Shown: in pieces, positions 57,542 through 64,000 of the stretch
How positions within the stretch are numbered: position 1 is the first letter of the stretch
Layout: every line of letters begins with the position of its first letter
DNA from: Sva-07 sp963715285
GTDB lineage: Bacteria > Actinomycetota > Acidimicrobiia > Acidimicrobiales > Ilumatobacteraceae
Assembly: GCA_963715285.1 (NCBI GenBank)
Contig: CAVQRU010000003.1
Span: 62,001 to 126,000, forward strand
DNA: 64,000 bases
Direction of reading: 5' to 3'
Notes under the pieces: model-generated
Database searches by the model: none
The model's input: only the letters and a program-made list of their open reading frames with translations
Told to the model about the DNA's origin: nothing
Made by a program: the position numbers and the translations under genes

Positions 57542-58194
57542 TCGAAGTCCCAGTCGTAGGGGAGGTCGTCGTCGCCGATGTACGGCTCGACGGCGTGGGC
57601 GCGGGCGTTCTCGATGAACCGTTTGACGGCGAGGGCGTCCTTCTTCCCGGGGGACCGCTCGACCCCGGTGGCGACGTCGACACCCCAGGGCTGCACCTCG
57701 GTGACCGCAGCGCCGACGTTGTCCGGGGTCAAGCCGCCGGCGAGGATCAGCTTCATCGAGTCGGGGGCGTCGCCGGCCAGCGACCAGTCGAACACCTTGC
57801 CCGAACCGGGTTCGGGTCCGTCGATCATGATCATGTCGGTGCCGTAGTCGGCTGCTCGCGGGAGGTTGGGATCACGGGCATCGAACACCTTGATCACCCA
57901 CCGGAACACCTTGGCGACCTCCCGGGTGTCGGCGGCCGTCTCGCGTCCGTGCAACTGCACTGCTTTGACACCGGCCTTGTGGGCGACGTCGACGACACGA
58001 CTCGGGTGCTCGTTGCGAAAGATGCCGACCGTGAGGATCTCGGGCGGTAGTCGGCGCGTGATGTCGTACGCGACCTGGGCCGCGATCTGCCGCTTGGAGC
58101 CCTGGACGAAGTTGAACCCGACGGCGTCGGCGCCCATCGCGACGGCGAGCAATGCGTCGTCCTCGTTGGTGATCCCACAGATCTTGACGAACAT
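57538..58194 (-). CDS. trpF: Phosphoribosylanthranilate isomerase
   Basis: A 218-residue (beta/alpha)8 isomerase of tryptophan synthesis. The general base Cys is in FVKICGIT and the acid Asp in MIMIDGPEPGSGKVFDW; KAVQLHG, LAGGLTPDNV and WGVDVATGVERSPGKKD follow. The tail after about 205 (VEPYIGDDDLPYDWDF) is extra. ATG 58194 is chosen because TACCGT (58208-58203) ends 8 nt upstream; an ATG three codons further up would overlap this element. Confidence 0.94.
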   Translation of the reverse strand: MFVKICGITNEDDALLAVAMGADAVGFNFVQGSKRQIAAQVAYDITRRLPPEILTVGIFRNEHPSRVVDVAHKAGVKAVQLHGRETAADTREVAKVFRWVIKVFDARDPNLPRAADYGTDMIMIDGPEPGSGKVFDWSLAGDAPDSMKLILAGGLTPDNVGAAVTEVQPWGVDVATGVERSPGKKDALAVKRFIENARAHAVEPYIGDDDLPYDWDFE

Positions 58195-58202
58195 CGAGCG
58201 CA

Positions 58203-58208
58203 ACGGTA
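58203..58208 (-). promoter_or_regulatory. -10 element of trpFBA
   Basis: TACCGT ends 8 nt before ATG 58194. No trp attenuator peptide or T-box is visible in the 79 bp to the divergent gene. Confidence 0.55.
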
Positions 58209-58258
58209 CCGGCGGTCGGGGACGCGCGAGAGATTCATTGTCGCGACGACCGCTGACC

Positions 58259-58264
58259 TAACGT
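58259..58264 (+). promoter_or_regulatory. -10 element of ppk2
   Basis: TAACGT ends 9 nt before ATG 58274. Confidence 0.5.
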
Positions 58265-58273
58265 CGAGAGCGC

Positions 58274-59035
58274 ATGGGACGACTGGATGACATCGACCTG
58301 ACCGCGAAGCTGGGCAACGACGAATACGAGAAGCGGCTGGCGGCAGCGCAGGAGCGCTTCGTCGGACTCCGCCTGACCCTCGGCGGTCAGATCGGCGACC
58401 GAGGTATCGGCCCGGGGCTCCTGGTGGTCATGGAGGGCGCCGACGCCGGCGGCAAGGGTGGAGCGACGCGGCGCATCGTCGAACGACTCGACCCACGCCA
58501 CTTCAGCGTCTACGCGTACGCGAAGCCGGACGAACGCGAGAAGCGCCACCACTTCCTGTGGCGCTTCTGGACCAAGATCCCCGGGCTCGGCGGCATGTGC
58601 GTGTTCGATCGCAGCTGGTACGGACGTCTGCTCGTCGAGCGGGTCGAGAAGTTCGCCACGATCGAGCAGTGGACCCGCGCCTACAACGAGATCGTCGAGT
58701 TCGAACGCAGCCTCGTGCTCGAAGGCGTGATCCTGGTGAAGTTCTATCTCCACATCAGCTCCGACGAGCAGGCCCGCCGGTTCGAGAGCCGGCGCGACGA
58801 TCCGCTGCGCAAGTGGAAGCTCAACGACGAGGACTGGCGCAACCGCGAGAAGTGGGATCAGTACATCGAAGCGGCCGAGGACATGTTCGAACGCACCGAT
58901 CACCAGACGGCGCCATGGGACATCGTGTCGGGCGAGAACAAGAAGTGGGCCCGCGTGACCATCCTGGAAACGCTCAATCAACGCATCGAGGACGGCATCG
59001 CCCGCTGGGAGATGCTCAACACCCCGACCGGCTGA
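58274..59035 (+). CDS. ppk2: Polyphosphate kinase 2 family protein
   Basis: A 253-residue PPK2 that transfers phosphate between polyphosphate and nucleotides. Walker A-like EGADAGGKGG (about 53-62), then HFSVYAYAKPDEREKRHHFLWRFW, Walker B-like VFDRSWYGRLLVERVE, and the lid with RRDDPLRKWKLNDEDW. It is a single-domain member (class I likely by length and EGADAGGKG). Whether GDP/ADP or NMP is preferred is open. It is convergent with trpC across a hairpin. Confidence 0.93.
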   Translation: MGRLDDIDLTAKLGNDEYEKRLAAAQERFVGLRLTLGGQIGDRGIGPGLLVVMEGADAGGKGGATRRIVERLDPRHFSVYAYAKPDEREKRHHFLWRFWTKIPGLGGMCVFDRSWYGRLLVERVEKFATIEQWTRAYNEIVEFERSLVLEGVILVKFYLHISSDEQARRFESRRDDPLRKWKLNDEDWRNREKWDQYIEAAEDMFERTDHQTAPWDIVSGENKKWARVTILETLNQRIEDGIARWEMLNTPTG

Positions 59036-59076
59036 GCCCTCGCCCCGCCCTCCCCGGCACCACTGCGACGAGACTC

Positions 59077-59095
59077 CGGCGCGGCAGGTGCGCCG
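59077..59095. terminator. Hairpin between convergent ppk2 and trpC
   Basis: CGGCGC / GCGCCG arms with a 7-nt loop. The 5' flank and arm gactccggcgc (59072-59082) are identical to 13719-13729. Confidence 0.5.
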
Positions 59096-59114
59096 ACATC
59101 TCCTCGGTGGGGTG

Positions 59115-59891
59115 TCAGCGGATGAGATCGGCGACTGCGGCAGCGGGATCGCCGCTGGTCACGAGGGTCTCACCGACGAGCACGGCGTCGTAGCCCGCGC
59201 TGCGCAGCGACCGTGCGTCGTCGGCACCACGGACACCCGACTCCGCGACCTTGACCGCGTGGTCCGGGATCACGCCGGCCATCCGGACCGCTCGTTCGTG
59301 ATCGACCTGGAACGTCACGAGATCACGCTGGTTCACACCGATCAGGGTCGCGTCGGCGGCAAGCGCATGTTCCAGCTCACGTTCGTCGTGGATCTCGACG
59401 AGGACGTCGAGGCCGACATCGATCGCCAGCGCATGGAAGCCGGCCAGTTCCGCCGGGTCGAGGGCAGCGGCGATCAGCAGCACACAGTCCGCTCCCATGA
59501 TGCGCGCGTCGAGCACGTCGCGCTCGTCGACGGTGAAGTCCTTGCGGATCACCGGCAACGCGCACGCTGCTCGGGCCGCCTGCAGGTCGGCGACCGATCC
59601 GCCGAAGTGCTCGACGTCGGTCAGCACCGACAGGCACGACGCTCCCCCACGCTCGTACGTGGCGGCCATCTCGGCGGGATCGAGGCCCGCGTTCAGATCG
59701 CCCTTCGAGGGTGAACGCCGCTTGATCTCGGCGATCACGCCGAGCCGCTCTCTGCCCTCGAGCGCAGCCCGGAAACCGCGCGTGGGCTCCATCGCTCGCG
59801 CCTCGTCGAGCAGCCGCTCGATCGGGCGGGGGTCGGCGGCAGCCGTCTCTCGATGACGTTCGAGGATGCGATCGAGATACGTCGCCGCCAC
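59115..59891 (-). CDS. trpC: Indole-3-glycerol phosphate synthase
   Basis: A 258-residue (beta/alpha)8 enzyme. It has the N-terminal ATYLDRILERHRE, VIAEIKRRSPSKGDL with the catalytic Lys, LSVLTDVEHFGGS, VIRKDFTVDE, IGVNQRDLVTF, VAESGVRGADDAR and AVLVGETLVTSGDP. GTG 59891 is 11 nt after the monooxygenase stop. It is separated from trpFBA by ppk2 and lies behind the glycyl-tRNA synthetase gene. Confidence 0.96.
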   Translation of the reverse strand: MAATYLDRILERHRETAAADPRPIERLLDEARAMEPTRGFRAALEGRERLGVIAEIKRRSPSKGDLNAGLDPAEMAATYERGGASCLSVLTDVEHFGGSVADLQAARAACALPVIRKDFTVDERDVLDARIMGADCVLLIAAALDPAELAGFHALAIDVGLDVLVEIHDERELEHALAADATLIGVNQRDLVTFQVDHERAVRMAGVIPDHAVKVAESGVRGADDARSLRSAGYDAVLVGETLVTSGDPAAAVADLIR

Positions 59892-59902
59892 GACCGCTCC
59901 GG

Positions 59903-60208
59903 TCAGAGACCCTTGCCGCGAACCGGAGTGAGCATCGTCAGCTCCGGTCGGCCGGCGAGGACGCCCCCGAACGTGTTCATGATCTGCTTCATCACGTCGC
60001 TGGTGCTGTGGGCCGTCAGGGCAGCACCGTCGGTGTACAGCTCGTACATGTAGGCGACGTTGGCGTCGTTGGGATCCTCGAGCAGCTGGTAGAGCAGGGT
60101 GCCCTCCTCGGACTCGACGTGATCCATCATCGGGGCCAGCCCGGCGTACAGGTCGTCGCGCTTTCCGTCGATGCAGGTGAACTTGGCGATCGTGGCAATC
60201 TGGCTCAT
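59903..60208 (-). CDS. Antibiotic biosynthesis monooxygenase (ABM) domain protein
   Basis: A 101-residue dimeric alpha+beta barrel of the ABM/quinol monooxygenase type: IATIAKFTCIDGKRDDLYAGLAPMMDHVESEEGTLLYQL, VAYMYELYTDGAALTAH. It could oxidise quinols or bind heme. It starts with ATG 60208, 8 nt after TACCGT, and precedes trpC by 11 nt; an indole or anthranilate-related role is conceivable but unsupported. Confidence 0.83.
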   Translation of the reverse strand: MSQIATIAKFTCIDGKRDDLYAGLAPMMDHVESEEGTLLYQLLEDPNDANVAYMYELYTDGAALTAHSTSDVMKQIMNTFGGVLAGRPELTMLTPVRGKGL

Positions 60209-60216
60209 GGACGCCG

Positions 60217-60222
60217 ACGGTA
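60217..60222 (-). promoter_or_regulatory. -10 element of ABM-trpC
   Basis: TACCGT ends 8 nt before ATG 60208, giving ABM-trpC a promoter inside the 27-nt gap after glyS. Confidence 0.5.
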
Positions 60223-60235
60223 CTGCCTGGCCGGT

Positions 60236-61546
60236 TCAGAACCCCAGACGGTCGCCGACCGTGGGGAGCAGTTCGTCGATCGGCACTCTCACCTGCTCGG
60301 TGGTGTCGCGATCGCGCACGGTGACGGCGTTGTCGTCCAGCGAATCGAAGTCGACGGTGACGGCGAGCGGCGTGCCGATCTCGTCTTGGCGCCGGTAGCG
60401 CTTGCCGATGTTCTGGGTCTCGTCGTAGTCGACCATGTACCGGTCGGCGAGCAGCTTGCGGACCTCGTGAGCGAGCGGCGTCAGCGTGTCCTTCTTCGAC
60501 AGGGGGAGCACCGCGACCGTGTACGGGGCGAGGCGCGGGTGGAGGCGCAGGACCGTGCGGGTCTCGTCGTTCACCACGTCTTCGTCGTAGGCGGCGAGCA
60601 GGAAGGCGGCCATCGTGCGGGTCGCGCCGGCGGCGGGCTCGATCACGTAGGGGACGTAGCGTTCGTTGGTCTGCGGGTCGAAATAGTCGAGCTTCTCGCC
60701 GGAGTGCTCGGCGTGCTGCTTGAGGTCGTAGTCCGAGCGCTGCGCGATGCCCTCGAGCTCGTCGAAGCCCCACGGGAACATGAACTCGACGTCCGATGTA
60801 CCGCTCGAATAGTGCGACAGCTCGTCGTCGTCGTGCGCCCGGAGCCGCAACATGTCGGCGGGGATGCCGTGCTCGATGTACCAGTTGAGGCGCTCGTTGC
60901 ACCAGTACTCGTACCACTGAGACGATTCCGCCGGCGGGACGAAGAACTCGAGCTCCATCTGTTCGAACTCTCGGGTGCGGAAGATCCAGTTCTGCGGGGT
61001 GATCTCGTTGCGGAAGCTCTTGCCCACCTGGGCGATGCCGAACGGCGGCTTCTTGCGCGAGGTCTGCAGCACCTGGCCGAAATTGGTGAACATGCCCTGC
61101 GCGGTCTCGGGGCGCAGGTACGCATCCGCACCGGTGCCCTCGACGGGGCCCGCCTGGGTCTTGAACATCAGGTTGAACTCGCGGGCTTCGGTGAACGTCC
61201 CCTTCGACCCGCAGTTCGGGCAGATGTCGGGGTCGTCGAGCTTGTCGAGACGGAACCGCTGCTTGCACTCGGTGCAGTCGACGAGCGGATCGGTGAAGTT
61301 GGCCAGGTGACCGGACGCCTGCCACACCTGCGGAGGGCTCAGGATCGCGGCGTCGATCAGCACGACGTCGTCGCGCTGCTGCACCATCGAACGGACCCAC
61401 GCCTCCTTGACGTTGCGCAACAGCAGCGAACCGAGCGGCCCGTAGTCGTAGGTCGACCGGAAGCCGCCATAGATCTCCGCCGACTGGTAGACGAAGCCCC
61501 TGCGCTTGCAGAGGCTGACGATCTGTTCGAGGTCGGTGGCAGGCAT
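60236..61546 (-). CDS. glyQS: Glycyl-tRNA synthetase, single-chain alpha2 type
   Basis: A 436-residue class II synthetase of the eukaryote/actinobacteria-like dimeric type. Motif 1 region SGHLANFTDPLVDC is followed by a zinc finger CTECKQRF...CPNCG. Motif 2 is FRNEITPQNWIFRTREFEQMELEFF. ETAQGMFTNF and IEPAAGATRTMAAFLL (motif 3) follow, then the anticodon-binding domain (about 330-436). ATG 61546 lies 9 nt after TAGCCT. Confidence 0.97.
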   Translation of the reverse strand: MPATDLEQIVSLCKRRGFVYQSAEIYGGFRSTYDYGPLGSLLLRNVKEAWVRSMVQQRDDVVLIDAAILSPPQVWQASGHLANFTDPLVDCTECKQRFRLDKLDDPDICPNCGSKGTFTEAREFNLMFKTQAGPVEGTGADAYLRPETAQGMFTNFGQVLQTSRKKPPFGIAQVGKSFRNEITPQNWIFRTREFEQMELEFFVPPAESSQWYEYWCNERLNWYIEHGIPADMLRLRAHDDDELSHYSSGTSDVEFMFPWGFDELEGIAQRSDYDLKQHAEHSGEKLDYFDPQTNERYVPYVIEPAAGATRTMAAFLLAAYDEDVVNDETRTVLRLHPRLAPYTVAVLPLSKKDTLTPLAHEVRKLLADRYMVDYDETQNIGKRYRRQDEIGTPLAVTVDFDSLDDNAVTVRDRDTTEQVRVPIDELLPTVGDRLGF

Positions 61547-61555
61547 AGGCCTCGG

Positions 61556-61561
61556 AGGCTA
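61556..61561 (-). promoter_or_regulatory. -10 element of glyQS
   Basis: TAGCCT ends 9 nt before ATG 61546. No T-box leader is present. Confidence 0.55.
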
Positions 61562-61575
61562 CCGATCCCCCCAAT

Positions 61576-61701
61576 CCGTTTGCGTCGAAGATCCGGTGAC
61601 CCGCCCCACCCGGAATGCAGCGCAAACGGAAGCGTCAGGCCGTCCACCTCGTTGCGTCGCGGTCTGGGTGACCCGCCCCACCCGGAATGCAGCGCACACG
61701 G
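61576..61701. repeat. 30-bp exact direct repeat between glyQS and recO
   Basis: Identical 30-mers at 61595-61624 and 61667-61696 start ggtgacccgccccacccgg and are each followed by an acgg-type end. CCGTTTGCG upstream of copy 1 (61577-61585) pairs with CGCAAACGG at its end. No gene fits here. Confidence 0.8.
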
Positions 61702-61714
61702 GGAGCCACCGGGT

Positions 61715-62458
61715 TCAATGAGTTTCGAACATGGCGACGGCCTTCAGGCGCCGCTCGATGTGGAACTCGAGGGCTCGGGTGGCCAGCGACGACACCTCGT
61801 GGGTGTTCGGCGACTCCTCACGAGCGAGCGCCGCCACCAGCTGGCCGCCGAGGATCTCGCGCAGCACCTCGAGTGCACCGGGGCTGATCGCCTGACCCGA
61901 CCGGCACGAGCGGCACAGCACGCCGCCCTCGTTCAGATCGAACGCGACGAACTGGACAGCCGGCTCGACGTCGCCGCAACGCACACAACGATCGAGTTCC
62001 GGACGCATGCCCTCGGCGGCGAGGAGCTTCCAGTAGAACGCCGCCACGTTGAGTGGCGCCGGGGCCTGCCCGGGCGGCGTCGCCGCGATCGTGCGGAGGA
62101 CACCCACGAGCATGCGGTACAGCTGCGGGTTCGGTTCGCGTTCGAGCGACAGCTGGTCGACGGCCTCGATCACCGCGAGCCCCTGCGATGCCCGATCGAG
62201 CGACGACAGCATCGGTGACAACGGCTCGACCGCCTCGGCCTGACTGACGATGTCGAGTTCACGGCCCCGGTAGAGCAGCAACCGCACGTGGCTCATCGGC
62301 TCCAGACGGGCCCCGAACTTCGACTTGGTCTTGCGGACGCCCTTGGCGACGGCTCGCACCTTGCCGTTCTCGGCCGTGTGGAACACCACGATGCGATCGG
62401 ACTCGCGCAGCTTGTACGTGCGCAACACGACGCCGGTGTCGCGGTAGAGCTCGCTCAC
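61715..62458 (-). CDS. recO: DNA repair protein RecO
   Basis: A 247-residue recombination mediator that loads RecA with RecR. An N-terminal OB fold (about 1-80; DTGVVLRTYKLRESDRIVVFHTAENGKVRAVAKGVRKTKSKFGARLEP) precedes a helical domain with a zinc motif, CVRCGD...CRSCRSG. GTG 62458 overlaps the stop of the cis-prenyltransferase-like gene by 4 nt, so the two are coupled. Its relation to isoprenoid genes is probably only positional, as recO-uppS neighbourhoods are common in actinobacteria. Confidence 0.95.
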   Translation of the reverse strand: MSELYRDTGVVLRTYKLRESDRIVVFHTAENGKVRAVAKGVRKTKSKFGARLEPMSHVRLLLYRGRELDIVSQAEAVEPLSPMLSSLDRASQGLAVIEAVDQLSLEREPNPQLYRMLVGVLRTIAATPPGQAPAPLNVAAFYWKLLAAEGMRPELDRCVRCGDVEPAVQFVAFDLNEGGVLCRSCRSGQAISPGALEVLREILGGQLVAALAREESPNTHEVSSLATRALEFHIERRLKAVAMFETH

Positions 62459-63045
62459 GAGTCGTCGTCGAGACCGCCGAAACGGCGTTCACGGCGGGCG
62501 AAGTCCGCGATCGCGTCGACCAGGTGATCGGGACTCAGCTCGTCCCAGGCCATCGGGTGGAAGACGAGTTCGCCGTACGCCAACTCCCACACCAGCGACG
62601 GCGGCAATCGCGTGGACTCGCCGAGCACCACGATCAGGTCGGGCTCGCAGTCCGCCGGCGCGTACAGGACCTCGGTGACGGTCGCCTCGTTGACCGGCTC
62701 GTCGGGCTGGAGTCGCTGCATCGCCTCGGCGAACCGCTGGCGTCCGTCGCCGCAGGGATCGACGATCACCCGACACGACCCGACCTGGCGCTGCCACCAG
62801 TCGAGGTCCACCGGGTCCGCGCCGGGCTCGAACGCTCGCAGGGTCAGGAACGATGCGCCCGCCTGATCGGCGATGGCCCCGAGACGTTCGACACGATCGT
62901 TCCAGCGGGCATCGCCCAGCTGCTCCCAGTCACGCAGGGTCCCGCCGACGACCATGATGTGCCGGAGCAGCTGTCGCGTCGGGTCGCCGGCACGCGCTGT
63001 CCCCGTTGCGGCGCCGGTCGCCGTGGCGGAGAACGAGGTGGCCAT
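62455..63045 (-). CDS. Degenerate cis-prenyltransferase paralog, NgBR-like candidate partner of UppS
   Basis: A 196-residue protein aligning end to end with UppS but shortened in the middle. RHIMVVGGTLRDW (28-40) matches the family start, where catalytic Asp is replaced by Gly35; ASFLTLRAFEPG matches LTxYAFSxEN. DLIVVLGESTRLPP (136-149) lacks the first phosphate Arg (Val140) but keeps the second (Arg146). Glu159 (YGELVF) and the C-terminal RRERRFGG (RxG at 188-190) are kept. It therefore should not be active alone. It diverges from uppS by 55 bp and overlaps recO by GTGA. Confidence 0.82.
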   Translation of the reverse strand: MATSFSATATGAATGTARAGDPTRQLLRHIMVVGGTLRDWEQLGDARWNDRVERLGAIADQAGASFLTLRAFEPGADPVDLDWWQRQVGSCRVIVDPCGDGRQRFAEAMQRLQPDEPVNEATVTEVLYAPADCEPDLIVVLGESTRLPPSLVWELAYGELVFHPMAWDELSPDHLVDAIADFARRERRFGGLDDDS

Positions 63046-63087
63046 CCCCACATTCTTCCACGCCACGCTCGCCGATGCCGGGCTCGC

Positions 63088-63093
63088 TAGCGT
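63088..63093 (+). promoter_or_regulatory. -10 element of uppS
   Basis: TAGCGT ends 7 nt before GTG 63101, favouring that start over GTG 63092, which overlaps the hexamer. Confidence 0.55.
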
Positions 63094-63100
63094 GGAACAC

Positions 63101-63778
63101 GTGCCACCCGCCTCACCCGAGCGCCGCCTCCACGTCGCCTGCATCATGGACGGCAACGGACGTTGGGCCGGCCGGCGGGGCCTCCCGCGCACCGAGGGCC
63201 ACACGGAGGGCGAGGAGAACCTCGCTCGCCTGGTGCGCATCGCGGTGCAGCGCGACATCGGCTGGCTGACCGTGTTCGGCTTCTCGACGGAGAACTGGCA
63301 GCGACCCCGGCCCGAGGTCCGCCACATCCTCGGTCTGCACGAGAAGTTGTTCGGCCGGGTCGCCGAACTCAACGAGCTGAACGTCAGGATCCAGTGGATC
63401 GGCCGCCCGTTCGACTCCCCCATGGCGCGCACGCCGAGATACGTCCAGCGGGCGATCCGCAAGGCGATCGCCGACACCGCGAACAACACCGGCATGGTGT
63501 TGACCGTCGCCTTCGACTACGGCGGGCGCTCCGAGCTCGTCGCTGCCGTCGAGGCGGCCCGCACCTCCCCGGAGGGAGTCACCGTCGACACGATCGGCGA
63601 GCATCTCTATCTCCCCGAGCTCCCGCCGGTCGACGTCCTCGTGCGCACCAGCGGCGAACAGCGGGTGTCGAACTTCCTGCTCTGGCAGGCCGCCGGCGCC
63701 GCCATCTACTTCACCGAGGCACCCTGGCCGGACTTCGACGCCACGGAGCTCGACGCGGCGCTGGCACTCGCTCGATGA
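63101..63778 (+). CDS. uppS: Undecaprenyl diphosphate synthase catalytic subunit, lacking the RxG tail
   Basis: A 225-residue cis-prenyltransferase. It makes the lipid carrier for cell-wall synthesis from FPP or GGPP and IPP. IMDGNGRW has the catalytic Asp17; GHTEG, FGFSTENW, AFDYGGRSE and DVLVRTSGEQRVSNFLLW (Arg182, Arg188) are intact. Unusually, the metal-site Glu (E. coli AELYF) is Ala201 in GAAIYF, and the protein stops at LALAR without the final RxRRFGG. The stop overlaps the next gene by ATGA. These losses mirror the neighbouring paralog. Confidence 0.9.
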   Translation: MPPASPERRLHVACIMDGNGRWAGRRGLPRTEGHTEGEENLARLVRIAVQRDIGWLTVFGFSTENWQRPRPEVRHILGLHEKLFGRVAELNELNVRIQWIGRPFDSPMARTPRYVQRAIRKAIADTANNTGMVLTVAFDYGGRSELVAAVEAARTSPEGVTVDTIGEHLYLPELPPVDVLVRTSGEQRVSNFLLWQAAGAAIYFTEAPWPDFDATELDAALALAR

Positions 63779-64000
63779 GCGACGATCCCGTCGACGCGCT
63801 CGGCCGCGTCACCTCGGAACTCGCCAACGCCGAGGAACGCGCCGGCCAGCGCGAGATGGCCGGCCTCGTCGCCGACGCCATCGTCACCAAGCGCCACCTC
63901 GTGGTGCAGGCCGGAACCGGCACCGGCAAGACCCTCGCCTATCTCGTGCCGGCGATCGAGGCCGACGCCCGCATCGTCGTCGCCACGGCGACCAAGGCGC
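63775..64000 (+). CDS. DinG/Rad3-type ATP-dependent helicase (3' partial)
   Basis: ATG 63775 overlaps the uppS stop (ATGA) and the frame stays open to the window end, 75 residues. REMAGLVADAI is the Q-motif-like region with RxxQ-type context (AGQREM), and LVVQAGTGTGKTLAYLVPAI is Walker A of DinG/XPD-type helicases; IVVATATKA is motif Ia. The Fe-S cysteines and the rest lie outside the window, so the exact subfamily is open. Confidence 0.8.
   Translation, partial: MSDDPVDALGRVTSELANAEERAGQREMAGLVADAIVTKRHLVVQAGTGTGKTLAYLVPAIEADARIVVATATKA

Noticed and set aside
60008..62218. Long plus-strand frame opposite glyQS and recO
   Set aside because: Antisense of two clear genes; no family motifs and no start signal.
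1..64000. tRNA, rRNA, riboswitches (T-box, TPP, cobalamin), prophage and insertion sequences
   Set aside because: No cloverleaf, conserved riboswitch core, transposase or integrase was recognised by eye; a dedicated covariance-model search was not possible.

Overview
The window is a high-GC, densely coded chromosomal segment, very probably from an actinobacterium and most like the Acidimicrobiia (Ilumatobacter-type). This placement is inferred from a DUF3151 gene, a DUF2510 membrane protein, a GuaB1-type IMPDH paralog, a Sua5 fusion, a secreted CAP protein with three Acidimicrobiia-like C-terminal repeats, heavy GTG start use and very short spacers. I found about 64 genes. There is no tRNA, rRNA, transposase, prophage or CRISPR array, and no gene-free stretch longer than about 230 bp.

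Layout. 1-5.8 kb: end of a cysteine-cluster protein, a small acidic protein, a leftward DUF3151-mobA-rhodanese-RNase D operon, a small membrane protein and a frameshifted MFS transporter. 5-17.3 kb: housekeeping genes (alpha/beta hydrolases, pyruvate kinase, histidine phosphatase, M18 aminopeptidase, guaB1-cmk-plsC, Sua5, J-domain protein, xylulokinase, nitroreductase, enoyl-CoA hydratase). 17.4-23.1 kb: a branched-chain amino acid type ABC importer, with the binding protein facing a livHMGF operon. 23.1-34.5 kb: heme A synthase, an SDR preceded by a possible 21-codon leader ORF, lipoprotein, methyltransferase, phosphatase, DUF2510 protein and a heterodimeric ABC exporter. 34.5-42.5 kb: P1 peptidase-panC, CPBP protease, secreted CAP protein, ProA-like dehydrogenase, MBL hydrolase, LysM lipoprotein. 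42.6-48.6 kb: glutamate synthase gltBD behind a long dyad-rich leader. 48.8-55.5 kb: hydrolase, crotonase, FMN alpha-hydroxyacid oxidase, GntR regulator, mitochondrial-type aconitase, nitroreductase. 55.5-61.5 kb: trpFBA, PPK2, and glycyl-tRNA synthetase-monooxygenase-trpC. 61.7-64 kb: recO, a degenerate cis-prenyltransferase, uppS and the start of a DinG-type helicase.

Main discovery. Two divergent cis-prenyltransferase paralogs at 62455-63778 have lost complementary parts. UppS keeps the catalytic Asp and both phosphate-binding Arg but lacks the metal-site Glu and the C-terminal RxG tail. Its neighbour lacks the catalytic Asp and one Arg but keeps the Glu and ends in RRFGG. This is the division of labour of eukaryotic DHDDS/NgBR, so a heteromeric bacterial undecaprenyl-diphosphate synthase is proposed here.

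Gene-expression architecture. About 25 transcription units start with a TANNNT hexamer 6-9 nt before the start codon and no Shine-Dalgarno sequence, which indicates leaderless mRNAs. Thirteen junctions are 4-nt stop/start overlaps (GTGA, ATGA, TTGA). Both patterns were used to set starts. Short tandem repeats of 15 or 18 bp sit on four gene ends, and GGGGTC-type palindromes follow three stop codons.
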